Positions 19,551 through 27,639 are shown, counted from the stretch's first letter. The stretch is 64,000 bases of DNA from Candidatus Alistipes intestinigallinarum (GCA_019115745.1 DXDA01000036.1:29601-93600); one strand, 5' to 3'. A program made the numbers and translations. The notes: generated by a model from the sequence alone, not told the origin.

Positions 19551-20753
19551 ATGGAAATGAAAACTTCGGGGCGAGCCCAGGGTCGTATTTCGATGCTGCT
19601 GCCCGTTCTCTTCTGCTTTTTCATCATGGGTTTCGTCGACATCGTCGGCACGGCCGTGGCCAACATCAAGGATGTGCTGGGCCTGAGCTCGACGATGGCG
19701 GGGTTGTTGCCCAACTTCATCTTTATCTGGTTCCTCTTCTGCTCGATCCCGGCCGGGATGCTGATGCGCCGCTACGGCCGGAAGCGCATGGTGCTGGTCA
19801 GCAATCTGATCACGTGCGTCGCCATGCTGCTGCCGCTGGTGCTGATTTTCGGTGTGGCCAAACCGGGCCTCGACGTCTATATCCCGGTTTTCGTGCTGAT
19901 GGGTGTCGGGAACACGATCATCCAGGTGGCTCTGAATCCGCTGTTGACCAACGTCGTCTCGGGCGACCGGCTGGCAAGTGCCATGACGTTGGGACAGTTC
20001 GTGAAGGCGCTCTCCTCGCTGCTCGGGCCCCAGATCGTTCTGTTTGCCTCCGTGTGGCTCGGCGACTGGAACTACGTCTTCCCGATCTACGCGATTCTGA
20101 CGATTCTCTCCTCCGTATGGCTCTTCTTCACGCCGATTCCGCGTGAGGCGTCGGATCCGTCGGGAAGTGCTACCTTCGGCGGGGCCTTCGGGTTGCTGCG
20201 TGACGGCTATCTGCTGCTGATGTTCCTGGTTATCCTGCTGATCGTCGGCGTCGATGTCGGGCTGAACTTCTTCATCCCGGAGATCTTCCGGGAGGTCTTC
20301 GCTGCGGAGAATCCGGCGTCGATGAACACGCTCTATTTCGGAGCCCGTGCCCTGGGGTCGTTCGTGTGCGCCATGCTGCTAGTGCGCTTTTCAGCCCGCA
20401 AGATCTTCGTCTGGACGATGGTCGTGGCTATTGCCGCCTATCTCTGGATGATGTTCCTGGCCGGATCGGCCGGAACGGCCAGCGCCCGCATCATCTTCAT
20501 CCTGCTCTTCCTGCCGGTAGGGTTTGCGACGGGAAACGTCTTCTCGATCGCCTTTTCGTTCGCCATGCAGCATCGTCCGGAGAAGGCCGACCTGATCTCG
20601 TCGCTGCTGATCATGGGGGTGGCCGGAGGCGGAGCCGTGACACTCGTCACCGGCGCCCTGTCCGATGCGCTGGGTATTCTGGGTGGCATGTCCGTGCTGC
20701 TGGTTTGCCTGCTTTTCATCTTTGGCGTATCGCTCTACGCTGCCCGGCGATAG
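19551..20753 (+). CDS. MFS sugar transporter, FucP/GlcP-like
   Basis: The 400-residue integral membrane protein has about 12 hydrophobic segments. It carries the loop-2 motif of the major facilitator superfamily (GMLMRRYGRKRMVLVS) and a first helix ending FIMGFVDIVGTAVANIKD, characteristic of the fucose/glucose/galactose permease branch. It lies in the inner membrane and most likely imports a monosaccharide released by the upstream enzymes, plausibly mannose. It is the last gene of PUL1, 13 bases after the second GH92, and is followed by a strong terminator. The substrate is inferred from context only. Confidence 0.85.
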   Translation: MEMKTSGRAQGRISMLLPVLFCFFIMGFVDIVGTAVANIKDVLGLSSTMAGLLPNFIFIWFLFCSIPAGMLMRRYGRKRMVLVSNLITCVAMLLPLVLIFGVAKPGLDVYIPVFVLMGVGNTIIQVALNPLLTNVVSGDRLASAMTLGQFVKALSSLLGPQIVLFASVWLGDWNYVFPIYAILTILSSVWLFFTPIPREASDPSGSATFGGAFGLLRDGYLLLMFLVILLIVGVDVGLNFFIPEIFREVFAAENPASMNTLYFGARALGSFVCAMLLVRFSARKIFVWTMVVAIAAYLWMMFLAGSAGTASARIIFILLFLPVGFATGNVFSIAFSFAMQHRPEKADLISSLLIMGVAGGGAVTLVTGALSDALGILGGMSVLLVCLLFIFGVSLYAARR

Positions 20754-20768
20754 CCCGGGTGGCGTGCC

Positions 20769-20810
20769 AATAAAAATTCCCCGAACCATGTGGTTCGGGG
20801 AATTTTTATT
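20769..20810. terminator. Bidirectional intrinsic terminator between PUL1 and the convergent operon
   Basis: This is a perfect inverted repeat with arms AAAAATTCCCCGAACC and its complement around the loop ATGT, and it has A-run and T-run flanks. It sits 15 bases after the MFS stop and 16 bases before the end of the convergent minus-strand gene, so it can stop transcription from both sides. Confidence 0.92.
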
Positions 20811-20825
20811 GAGCCGGAGAACCTT

Positions 20826-21938
20826 CTATCGGTCGATCCGGTCGAGCTCCCGGTAGAGGTGCAGGAAGAAGGCGCGGTTGTCGGCCGAGACGTAGTGCAT
20901 CGACCGGGCCTTGGCCCGCGAGAAGGACTTGCAGTAGCGGAGGTAGTATTCCGGACGATTCTCGGGCGGTTCTCCGTTGGCCATCCAGTCCCACTTGGAC
21001 TCCGCCAGGTCGACGACGACGATCTTGTGTCGGGTCATGCGGCATCCGGCAGCGATGCGGACGTTTTGCGACATGGAGAGGGCCTTTTCGAAGATCATGG
21101 GCGAGGCGACCGAGGAGCCGACGGAGAGGTAGACGCCGTCTTCGAGTCGGCAGACGCTGTCGGTGAAGCAGAGGAAATCGACCTCGGCGGTCCGCCCGAC
21201 GGCGGCGAACGAGCAGAGCGGATGCATGAAGAAGACGTCGAGCCCGAACATCGGATGGACCGTCAGCGGAATCCCCGCCTGCCAGGCGGCATACTGAAGA
21301 CTGTACTCCCGGTACGGGAACTGGATGTCGATGCGCCCGGGGCGGAGGTTGTATTTTTCGATCTTTTCCAGCAGGTCGGCTGCGGCCGCCGAACGGTTCG
21401 GGTCCTCGGTGTTGGCGATGTCACGCTGCAGGAGCTCCGGGTTCGGAATGGTCAATCCCTGCTCTGCCAGGGTCCGGGCGATCGATTCGCCCATTCCGAG
21501 CCCTTGCCAGGCTCCGACGAGCAGGGCGAGGCTAATGGATCGGTCGGGCTCCTCCTGCAATCCGAAACTGCCGGCCGGGAGGCTGTTGCGCGTATCTTCG
21601 CAGGCGCAGCCGTGGAAGGCGAATTCCCAGTCGTCGGCGATCGAGGTGCCGGTAGTGGCCAGATGGGTCAGCCAGCCGCGGCGAACGAATTCTCCCACGA
21701 GCGGCCCCAGCCCGTTTCGAATCAGGTGGGTTCCGAAGGTCAGTATCCGGGAAGCCCCCTTTTCCCGGGCTTCGAGGAGGTCGCGGGCCGTGTTGCGGAT
21801 CGTCTCCATGGCCTCTTCGGGCAGCGGAGCCGGAGTCTGGTCGGGGCGGATCACCGCATCGGCGATCCGGACCTGTCTCGCGCATTCGGACAACGGCCGG
21901 AAGCGGATGTCGTCTCGGTTGAAACGGATGTTTTTCAT
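20826..21938 (-). CDS. Deoxyhypusine-synthase-like protein, paralogue B, in kinase/phosphatase operon
   Basis: The 370-residue soluble protein is clearly paralogous to the upstream gene, with matching blocks throughout: ILTFGTHLIRNGLGPLVGEFVRRGWLTHLATTG versus the neighbour's version, then DDWEFAF, AVGAW-like VGAWQGLGMG, VYLSVGSSVASPMIFEKA and LTADNRAF-like YVSADNRAFFLHLY. The glycine-rich segments and the THLATTG/DDWE pair recall NAD-binding deoxyhypusine synthases and the GSU2086-like family. That link is from memory and was not tested. Bacteria of this group make no hypusine, so the substrate must differ. It starts one base after the stop of paralogue A and is the last gene of the operon. 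Substitutions relative to A in the motif after LAT (TGTSIADD for NGAGIIHD) suggest the two may differ in activity. Confidence 0.6.
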   Translation of the reverse strand: MKNIRFNRDDIRFRPLSECARQVRIADAVIRPDQTPAPLPEEAMETIRNTARDLLEAREKGASRILTFGTHLIRNGLGPLVGEFVRRGWLTHLATTGTSIADDWEFAFHGCACEDTRNSLPAGSFGLQEEPDRSISLALLVGAWQGLGMGESIARTLAEQGLTIPNPELLQRDIANTEDPNRSAAAADLLEKIEKYNLRPGRIDIQFPYREYSLQYAAWQAGIPLTVHPMFGLDVFFMHPLCSFAAVGRTAEVDFLCFTDSVCRLEDGVYLSVGSSVASPMIFEKALSMSQNVRIAAGCRMTRHKIVVVDLAESKWDWMANGEPPENRPEYYLRYCKSFSRAKARSMHYVSADNRAFFLHLYRELDRIDR

Positions 21939-21939
21939 G

Positions 21940-23052
21940 TCAGCTCATCTTGGAAAGTTCGTGGAAAAGTTTCAGCAGGAAGGCGCGGTTGTCGGCCGTC
22001 AGGAACTCCATGCCGAGCGGTTTGCTGCGGAGGAAGGTCTTCATGAAGGGGGTGTTGTACTCGGGGTTCTCCCGGGGCGGTTCGCCCTGTCGGAACCAGT
22101 CCCACCGCGGTTCGGCCAGGTCGACGACGGCAATGCGGTGGCGGTTGAGTTGCTCACCGTGCTGCAGCGCGACGTTCTGGGCCATGGAGAAGGCCTTCTC
22201 GAAGACCGTGGGCGACATGATCGCCGTCCCGACTGACAGATAAACACCGCCGTTGAGTTCGCTCACCGAATGGGCATAGGAGAGGAAATCGAGTTCGGCG
22301 GCGCGTCCGATGGCGGCTCCCGAGTTGAGGTGGTGCGTGTAGATGATGTCGTGGCCGAACATGGGGTGAGCCGTCGACGCGACGCCGAACTGGAAGGCTC
22401 CGGCTTGCAGGCTGTATTCCCGACAGGGGGTCGGGATCTCGTGCCAGCCCGCCTCCAGGCGGGCCTTGCGGATCACGTTCAACAGGTCTGCCGATGCGGC
22501 TTTCTGCGCGATGTCGCCATCCCGGATCAGGTTGATCAGCTCCTGCTCCGAGGGGATCCGCAGCCCCTGTTCCGCAATGGCCTTGCCGACCGAGGCGCCG
22601 TATCCGTATCCCTGCCATACACCGACGGCAATGGCCAGGTTGATCGAAAATCCGGTCTCCTCCCAGGTCCCGAAGCACCCTTCGGGCAGGTTTTCGTAGA
22701 CGGCTTCGCTGCTTTTGCCCTGGAAGGCGAACTCCCAGTCGTGAATGATCCCGGCTCCATTCGTTGCCAGGTGTGTGATCCAGCCCCGGCGGAGGTACTC
22801 GACCAGCAGCGGACCAAGTCCGTTTTTGATCGAGTGGGCTCCGAAGGCCAGGATGACCGGACGCCCGTTGGTGCGGGCTTCGAGAATGTATTCGGCCGTG
22901 CGGGCAATCATCTCGCAGGCCTCGGGACGCATCTCCGGATCGGGATCCGAGGGGTGGATGTAGATCTCGGCGATGTTCACCTTGTTTTTCCGCTCGGCCA
23001 GAGGCCGTTGGTGGATTTTGCTTCGGTCAAATTGGGGAAGACTCATGGTCAA
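21940..23052 (-). CDS. Deoxyhypusine-synthase-like protein, paralogue A
   Basis: The 370-residue protein has no signal peptide or membrane segment, so it is cytoplasmic. Key blocks are VILAFGAHSIKNGLGPLLVEYL (about residues 66-87), THLATNGAGIIHDWEFAFQG, INLAIAVGVWQGYGYG, HPMFGHDIIYTHH, VYLSVGTAIMSPTVFEKAFSMAQN and VVDLAEPRWDWF. The THLATNGAG-HDWE segment is the part most like deoxyhypusine synthase. It overlaps the upstream kinase-phosphatase gene by 4 bases (ATGA) and lies one base from paralogue B, so the three proteins are made together. A joint pathway acting on a phosphorylated sugar or amine is plausible but is inference. Which residue would be catalytic cannot be decided here. Confidence 0.62.
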   Translation of the reverse strand: MTMSLPQFDRSKIHQRPLAERKNKVNIAEIYIHPSDPDPEMRPEACEMIARTAEYILEARTNGRPVILAFGAHSIKNGLGPLLVEYLRRGWITHLATNGAGIIHDWEFAFQGKSSEAVYENLPEGCFGTWEETGFSINLAIAVGVWQGYGYGASVGKAIAEQGLRIPSEQELINLIRDGDIAQKAASADLLNVIRKARLEAGWHEIPTPCREYSLQAGAFQFGVASTAHPMFGHDIIYTHHLNSGAAIGRAAELDFLSYAHSVSELNGGVYLSVGTAIMSPTVFEKAFSMAQNVALQHGEQLNRHRIAVVDLAEPRWDWFRQGEPPRENPEYNTPFMKTFLRSKPLGMEFLTADNRAFLLKLFHELSKMS

Positions 23053-24953
23053 AGCTCTTTTTTCAACAGGAACGATGCGAGTTGGCGGTACTCCGTGAAG
23101 TCGGGGATGAGCAGGTCGGCACCGGCTCGGAGCAGCCGTTTGTGTTTGGATTCATTCCATCCGTAGCGGCGCACTTCGTGGCTCTGCACGCCGATGCCCA
23201 GGGCGCCGCAACTGCGTGCAACGCGCATCTCTACGGGCCCGTCGCCGAAGATGACCAGCTTTTCGGGATCGACCTGTTCCTGCTTCAGAATGTTGCGCAG
23301 CACCTGCCGCTTGGGGTCGTTGTGCATGTCGCCGACCGATCCGAAAATCCCGCCGGTGAAGCACTCCGCATATCCCAGCAGTTGCGCTTCGCGGAGTACA
23401 TCCTCCTGATCCGTTCCGCTGGCGAGGTAGATTTTCACACCGTTTGCGGCCAGCGTCCTGAGCAGCGCGATGCTCCCGGCGATGGTCACCTCCTCGGGGG
23501 ATAGCAGTTGCTTCCGGACCCGCTCCACGCGGTGTTCGATGAATGCCAGCAGGGCGTCGTTGTAGATGCGTTTGTACTCCTGGGGCGTACGGATCTCGGA
23601 CTCGGGAACGAGCCCCCATTTCCGGACCGCCTCGACGAGCATCACCATCTGGTTGATCGTCTGAATGCCGGTCGAGCGGACGATGAAGTCCCGGCAGTAG
23701 GCGCGAACCCGTGCCTTGAGCTCTTCGTCGTCGGCTTTGGAGCCCATGATTGCATCGATCATGCAGGCCTCCATGATCTCCTCCCAGCCTTCGCGGAGGG
23801 TTGAGATCGTGCCGTCGTGGTCGAATACGGCGTATTCGATGGCCGGGCGACGGCGGATTGTTTCGAGATCCGTGATGATCTCCGCCGTAAAGGGTTCGCT
23901 CCGGCGGACGGGATGCTCGTCGGCATTGTAGTTGAGGTCGCGGGTCTCTACGATTGCGCGGAGCTCCTCCGGAGAGCAGGTGCCGGTCTGGTGCAGTTTC
24001 TGGACGGTGACGCCGGCCACCGAGTTGCCGATGTGGAGGGCGGGACCGATCGGAAGCCCTGCAGCCAGCGCCAGGGCGAATCCGGAGAAGAAACTGTCTC
24101 CGGCACCGACCGTGTCGAGTTCGGTCAGGAGCGAGAGCCCTTCGGCCGAGGTGAACGTTCCGTCGTAGGCCGTCGCCCCGAGGTCGCCCCGGCTCACGAT
24201 CAGCGGATCTCCGGTCTGCTCGTGGTAACGGCGCATCAGCTCCCGGAGCTCGTCGGCCGGAACGTAGCTGCGCATGGGGTCGAGTTCGATGCCCAGTTCG
24301 GCTGCCACTTCATGCGTGTTGAGTTTGTGCCACATCCCCTTGAAGCGGCGCTGCATGGTCCGGGAGTCCACGATGAAGGGGACTTCGGGATGCTCTGCGG
24401 CCAGGCGGTTCAGCCCGTCGATGAATTCGTCGGTGTAGATCGTGTCTTCGAGCTGCTGGTTGATCAGCACGACATCGGCCTTGGCGACGGCTTCGGTAAC
24501 GCGGTCGAGCAGCAACCGGGCGGTCTCGGCCGAGATTCGGTTGCGGACGCCGGTGTCGATGCGTTCCTGCTCCTTGCTGTCTACGATCGGTTTGATGTAG
24601 GCCGGGGTCATCCACTGCTCGGACTGGACCGTCAGCGGCGCACCGGCGGGAAGTAACTGTTTCATCAGCCGACTCATCTCCGCTCCGAACATGTCCGGTC
24701 CGATGACGCCGATCGGTATGATCTCCCCGGCCCCCAGGGCGCAGAGGTTGGCGAAGACGTTTCCGGCTCCACCGAGCGATGTGGTCAGTTTGTGGGCGCG
24801 GCGGACCTGGAAACCGGTTTCGAGCGAGGGCTCCATGTCGGAACTGTTGACGTGGAAATAGACATCCAGGCAGAAGTCGCCGATCAGGACGAGGGTGGTC
24901 GTTTTCGCGGAAGCGAGCATGGTTTCGACCGCCTGATTGAGTTCTCGTGTCAT
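23049..24953 (-). CDS. PfkB-family sugar kinase fused to HAD-superfamily phosphatase
   Basis: This is one 634-residue chain with two enzyme parts. Residues about 20-345 are a ribokinase/PfkB kinase resembling the kinase half of HldE (LVLIGDFCLDVYFHV, LGGAGNVFANLCALG, and DTVGAGDSFFSGFALA with catalytic Asp near 286). Residues about 373-620 are a HAD hydrolase: motif I FDHDGT with Asp378 and Asp380, motif II LASGTDQ, and motif III/IV FGDGPVEM. A kinase and a phosphatase in one chain suggest phosphorylation at one position and dephosphorylation at another, as in heptose activation, where the phosphatase is normally a separate protein (GmhB). No nucleotidyltransferase part is present. It is the first gene of a three-gene operon and overlaps the next gene by 4 bases. 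Confidence 0.85.
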   Translation of the reverse strand: MTRELNQAVETMLASAKTTTLVLIGDFCLDVYFHVNSSDMEPSLETGFQVRRAHKLTTSLGGAGNVFANLCALGAGEIIPIGVIGPDMFGAEMSRLMKQLLPAGAPLTVQSEQWMTPAYIKPIVDSKEQERIDTGVRNRISAETARLLLDRVTEAVAKADVVLINQQLEDTIYTDEFIDGLNRLAAEHPEVPFIVDSRTMQRRFKGMWHKLNTHEVAAELGIELDPMRSYVPADELRELMRRYHEQTGDPLIVSRGDLGATAYDGTFTSAEGLSLLTELDTVGAGDSFFSGFALALAAGLPIGPALHIGNSVAGVTVQKLHQTGTCSPEELRAIVETRDLNYNADEHPVRRSEPFTAEIITDLETIRRRPAIEYAVFDHDGTISTLREGWEEIMEACMIDAIMGSKADDEELKARVRAYCRDFIVRSTGIQTINQMVMLVEAVRKWGLVPESEIRTPQEYKRIYNDALLAFIEHRVERVRKQLLSPEEVTIAGSIALLRTLAANGVKIYLASGTDQEDVLREAQLLGYAECFTGGIFGSVGDMHNDPKRQVLRNILKQEQVDPEKLVIFGDGPVEMRVARSCGALGIGVQSHEVRRYGWNESKHKRLLRAGADLLIPDFTEYRQLASFLLKKEL

Positions 24954-24993
24954 TTCAGTAGCTTTTTGGGTTGATAATTCATTTATTTAAACG

Positions 24994-25025
24994 TAAAAGT
25001 AGCTATTCTTTCCGCGATTTCCAAA
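24994..25025 (-). promoter_or_regulatory. Predicted Bacteroidota promoter for the kinase-phosphatase operon
   Basis: On the minus strand TTTG (25025-25022) is followed after 20 bases by TACTTTTA (25001-24994). This matches the TTTG-N19/21-TAnnTTTG consensus except for the final G. It would place the transcript start about 35 bases before the ATG at 24953. Confidence 0.6.
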
Positions 25026-25222
25026 TCTTTTTTCCGGACACTCCGAAAACGGCCCGTTTCGTCCTGACTTGGCCCTGACGAGCCGTGAAAGGCTTTTGCG
25101 GGTCTCTCGGGGCGTTTTTTCGAGGCCGGGAATTTCGCGGCCTCAGTCATTGGATACATACGCGCAATAATTGTGTGTGAATTTAGCAATAATAAGACGG
25201 ATAAGAAAGGGACGTTCCGTTG

Positions 25223-25230
25223 TATATTTG
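25223..25230 (+). promoter_or_regulatory. Predicted -7 element for the corrinoid operon
   Basis: TATATTTG is an exact match to the Bacteroidota -7 consensus TAnnTTTG, 51 bases before the ATG at 25281. No good -33 TTTG lies at the usual distance, so the promoter may depend on an activator. Confidence 0.55.
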
Positions 25231-25280
25231 TACTGTCGGAATCAATTTATACGATTAAATACCTATTAAATACCTGAATC

Positions 25281-25916
25281 ATGACAAACTTGAATGAACT
25301 TTACGAAGCGATCCTGAACGGAAAACTCGAACAGGCGCAGGAAGTGACCCGGCAAGCCATTGCCGAAGGTGTCGATCCGCAGGCCATCATCAATAACTAT
25401 ATGGTGAAGGGCATGGAGGAGATCGGAGCCCGTTTCGAGGCGGGCAAGGCCTTTGTGCCGAATCTGCTGATGAGCGCCCGTGCGATGAAGGGCTCGCTCG
25501 AACTGCTCAAGCCGCTGCTCAAGGGTGACCGGAGCTCGTCGGCCGGCAAGGTCGTTATCGGAACGGTGAAGGGCGACCTGCACGACATCGGCAAGAATCT
25601 CGTGGCTTCGATGCTCGAAGGCTGCGGCTTCGAGGTCATCAACCTCGGTGTCGACGTGTCGAGCGAGAAGTTCATCGATGCGGCCCGTGCCAACAACGCC
25701 GATATCATCTGCATGTCGGCGCTCCTGACCACGACGATGAACTACATGAAGGAGGTTGTTGCGGCCGTTGAGGCATCGGGCCTCAAGGGGAAGGTGAAGA
25801 CCATGGTCGGAGGTGCGCCTCTGAACAACGATTTCGCCATGTCCATTGGTGCGGACGGTTACAGCTCGAATGCCAACGATGCCGTCGCTCTGGCGCGTCG
25901 GCTGGTAAATGCCTGA
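25281..25916 (+). CDS. Corrinoid (B12)-binding methyl-carrier protein, MtaC/MtbC-like
   Basis: The 211-residue cytoplasmic protein has the two-part layout of corrinoid carriers. An N-terminal helical cap (about residues 1-85) contains EIGARFEAGKAFVPNLLMSARAMK. It is followed by a Rossmann B12-binding domain with GTVKGDLHDIGKNLV, the DxHxxG motif whose His101 is the lower axial cobalt ligand, and later MVGGAPLNNDFAMSIGADGYS. The protein shuttles a methyl group on cobalt between a substrate-specific methyltransferase and an acceptor enzyme. Its gene is first in a three-gene operon with an activation-domain-like protein and an MtaA-like enzyme. No MtaB, MttB or MtmB-type partner is in the window, so the methyl donor is unknown. 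Confidence 0.92.
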   Translation: MTNLNELYEAILNGKLEQAQEVTRQAIAEGVDPQAIINNYMVKGMEEIGARFEAGKAFVPNLLMSARAMKGSLELLKPLLKGDRSSSAGKVVIGTVKGDLHDIGKNLVASMLEGCGFEVINLGVDVSSEKFIDAARANNADIICMSALLTTTMNYMKEVVAAVEASGLKGKVKTMVGGAPLNNDFAMSIGADGYSSNANDAVALARRLVNA

Positions 25917-25922
25917 CGGAAT

Positions 25923-26618
25923 ATGTTCACGCGGTCCGTATCGTTCTCCGAACTGGAGATTGCCTGGGAGAACATCTGGCAGGAGAGCGGCTGCGAGGGG
26001 TATGTCCCTGATGCTGCGACGCGTCAGTTGTTCGACGAGGTGGCCGGAGAGATCGCACGCACGTGCCGTCCGTCATACGGGTATGTGTCGTATCCCAACG
26101 AGGGGAGCGACAAGACGACGCTGCACTTGGGCGGACGTAGTCTCCGGGCCGGCGGCATCATCAGCCGCTATCTTTACGAGGCGGATGAATTCGTACTCTT
26201 CGTGGCCACGGCGGGCCGGGATTTCGAAGCCTTGCAACGCCGCTTTCACGAGGAGGGAGACATCGTCAAGCAATATTTTGCCGACATCATCGGTTCGGAG
26301 ATCGCCGAGGCGTTGGGCCGCCTGCTCTCCCGGGAACTGGAGGCTGCCCAGGCGGCCCGCGGCTTCCGGATCAGCAACAGCTACAGTCCGGGTTATTGCG
26401 GCTGGCCGGTCAGCGAACAACAGATTCTCTTCTCGCTGCTGCCGCCCGCCCCGTGCGGAATTACGCTGACGGATTCGAGCCTGATGCTGCCGATCAAGTC
26501 GATCAGCGGCGTGATTGCCGTCGGCACGCGGATCGAGAAGAAACCCTACGGGTGTGCGATCTGCGGAAAGAAGGATTGTTACAAGAACAGACTGCGCAAA
26601 AAACAGGAAAAACAATGA
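25923..26618 (+). CDS. MetH-activation-domain-like protein with C-terminal Cys cluster
   Basis: The 231-residue protein resembles the stand-alone relatives of the methionine synthase activation domain, which binds S-adenosylmethionine and helps re-methylate oxidised cobalamin. Supporting text is the conserved NSYSPGYCGWPVSEQQILF block near residues 150-170, comparable to the RxxPGY region of MetH, preceded by a helical region (YFADIIGSEIAEALGRLL). The last 20 residues contain CAICGKKDC, which could bind a metal or act in redox chemistry. The gene lies 6 bases after the corrinoid carrier and overlaps the next gene by 4 bases, so it probably reactivates or partners that carrier. This role is inferred from family and context. 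Confidence 0.75.
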   Translation: MFTRSVSFSELEIAWENIWQESGCEGYVPDAATRQLFDEVAGEIARTCRPSYGYVSYPNEGSDKTTLHLGGRSLRAGGIISRYLYEADEFVLFVATAGRDFEALQRRFHEEGDIVKQYFADIIGSEIAEALGRLLSRELEAAQAARGFRISNSYSPGYCGWPVSEQQILFSLLPPAPCGITLTDSSLMLPIKSISGVIAVGTRIEKKPYGCAICGKKDCYKNRLRKKQEKQ

Positions 26619-27619
26619 ATACATCAGCATGGATTGATTCGCTCATCGGGGCGAAGCAGGTGGCTGCGGTTCCGATCATGACGCACCCCGGGATCGAGCT
26701 GTTGGGACTGCAGGTACGGGATGCCGTGATGGACGGACAACGCCATTTCGAGGCTATCGAGGCCCTCAACAAGCGCTTCCCGCAGTCGGCGGCGTGTACC
26801 GTGATCATGGATCTGACGGTCGAGGCCGAGGCGTTTGGCGCCGAGTTGCACGTCACGGAGAACGAGGTTCCGAGTGTGGTCGGGCGCCTGGTTTCTTCCT
26901 ACGAGGAGGTGTGTGCCCTGCAGGTGCCGTCGCTCGACGCGGCGCGCGTGCCCGAATACCTCAAGGCCAACCGTCTGGCGGCCTCCCGCATCGCCAAGCC
27001 GGTTTTTGCGGGGTGTATCGGCCCCTATTCGCTGGCCGGGCGCCTTTACGACATGACGGAGATCATGATGGCAATCTATACCGAGCCGGAGACGGTCGAG
27101 GCGCTTCTGGAGAAGTGCACGGCGTTCATCCTTTCGTATTGCCGGGCTCTGAAGGATTGCGGCGTGGCCGGCGTGATCATTGCGGAACCCGCGGCGGGAT
27201 TGCTGCCGGACGAGGATTGCCGCCGTTACTCGTCGGTCTACGTCCGGCGCATCATCGAGGCGGTGCAGGACGATACCTTCGCGGTGATTCTCCACAACTG
27301 CGGTAATGCGGGTCACTGTACGGGAGCGATGGTTGCGACCGGAGCGAAGGGCTACCACTTCGGCAACCGGATCGATATGCTGGATGCCTTGCGTGACTGC
27401 CCGGCCGATACGTTGGTCATGGGCAATCTGGATCCGGTCGGGATCTTCAAGAATGCCACCCCCGAGCAGGTGGAGACCGCGACGCGGGAGTTGCTGGAGC
27501 GGGCCGCCGGGTATCCGAATTTCGTCATCTCCACCGGATGTGATACGCCGCCGGAGATTCCCATGGCGAATATCGAGGCGTTTTACCGGGCGGTCGATGC
27601 ATTTAATGCCAAGCGTTAG
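26615..27619 (+). CDS. UroD-family corrinoid methyltransferase, MtaA/CmuA-like
   Basis: The true start is the ATG at 26615, overlapping the previous stop (ATGA). The ORF-track start at 26396 reads through the upstream gene in another frame. The 334-residue protein has the uroporphyrinogen decarboxylase-type barrel. It has the zinc ligands expected of MtaA-like enzymes: His227 and Cys229 in ILHNCGNAGH, and Cys309 in VISTGCDTPPE. A decarboxylase role is unlikely because this HxC...C pattern is the methyltransferase signature. The reaction would be transfer of methyl from methyl-cobalamin to a thiol or other acceptor. The acceptor cannot be coenzyme M with confidence in this lineage; tetrahydrofolate or homocysteine are possible. 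It is the last gene of the cassette. Confidence 0.88.
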   Translation: MNTSAWIDSLIGAKQVAAVPIMTHPGIELLGLQVRDAVMDGQRHFEAIEALNKRFPQSAACTVIMDLTVEAEAFGAELHVTENEVPSVVGRLVSSYEEVCALQVPSLDAARVPEYLKANRLAASRIAKPVFAGCIGPYSLAGRLYDMTEIMMAIYTEPETVEALLEKCTAFILSYCRALKDCGVAGVIIAEPAAGLLPDEDCRRYSSVYVRRIIEAVQDDTFAVILHNCGNAGHCTGAMVATGAKGYHFGNRIDMLDALRDCPADTLVMGNLDPVGIFKNATPEQVETATRELLERAAGYPNFVISTGCDTPPEIPMANIEAFYRAVDAFNAKR

Positions 27620-27639
27620 TTTGGATATTGGGTTATGGG

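Larger units (their letters stand above)
24954..25280. other. Divergent intergenic region between the kinase operon and the corrinoid operon
   Basis: This is a 327-base stretch without a gene, much richer in A/T than its flanks around 24960-25030 and 25150-25270. It contains one promoter-like site for each direction, listed separately. The central part (about 25030-25140) is G/C-richer. I see no riboswitch-like conserved box, such as a cobalamin riboswitch B12 box, in front of the corrinoid genes. Confidence 0.6.

Noticed and set aside
20790-22236. Plus-strand ORFs of 418 and 303 residues opposite the deoxyhypusine-synthase-like genes
   Set aside because: They are antisense shadows. The minus-strand frames are paralogous to each other, which proves coding in that direction.
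24954-25280. Possible cobalamin riboswitch before the corrinoid genes
   Set aside because: I could not find a B12-box-like conserved sequence or a convincing multi-stem structure by eye.
26396-27619. Longer start for the MtaA-like gene as in the ORF track
   Set aside because: The extra 73 residues lie in another frame within the preceding gene. The ATG at 26615 with a 4-base overlap is the natural coupled start.
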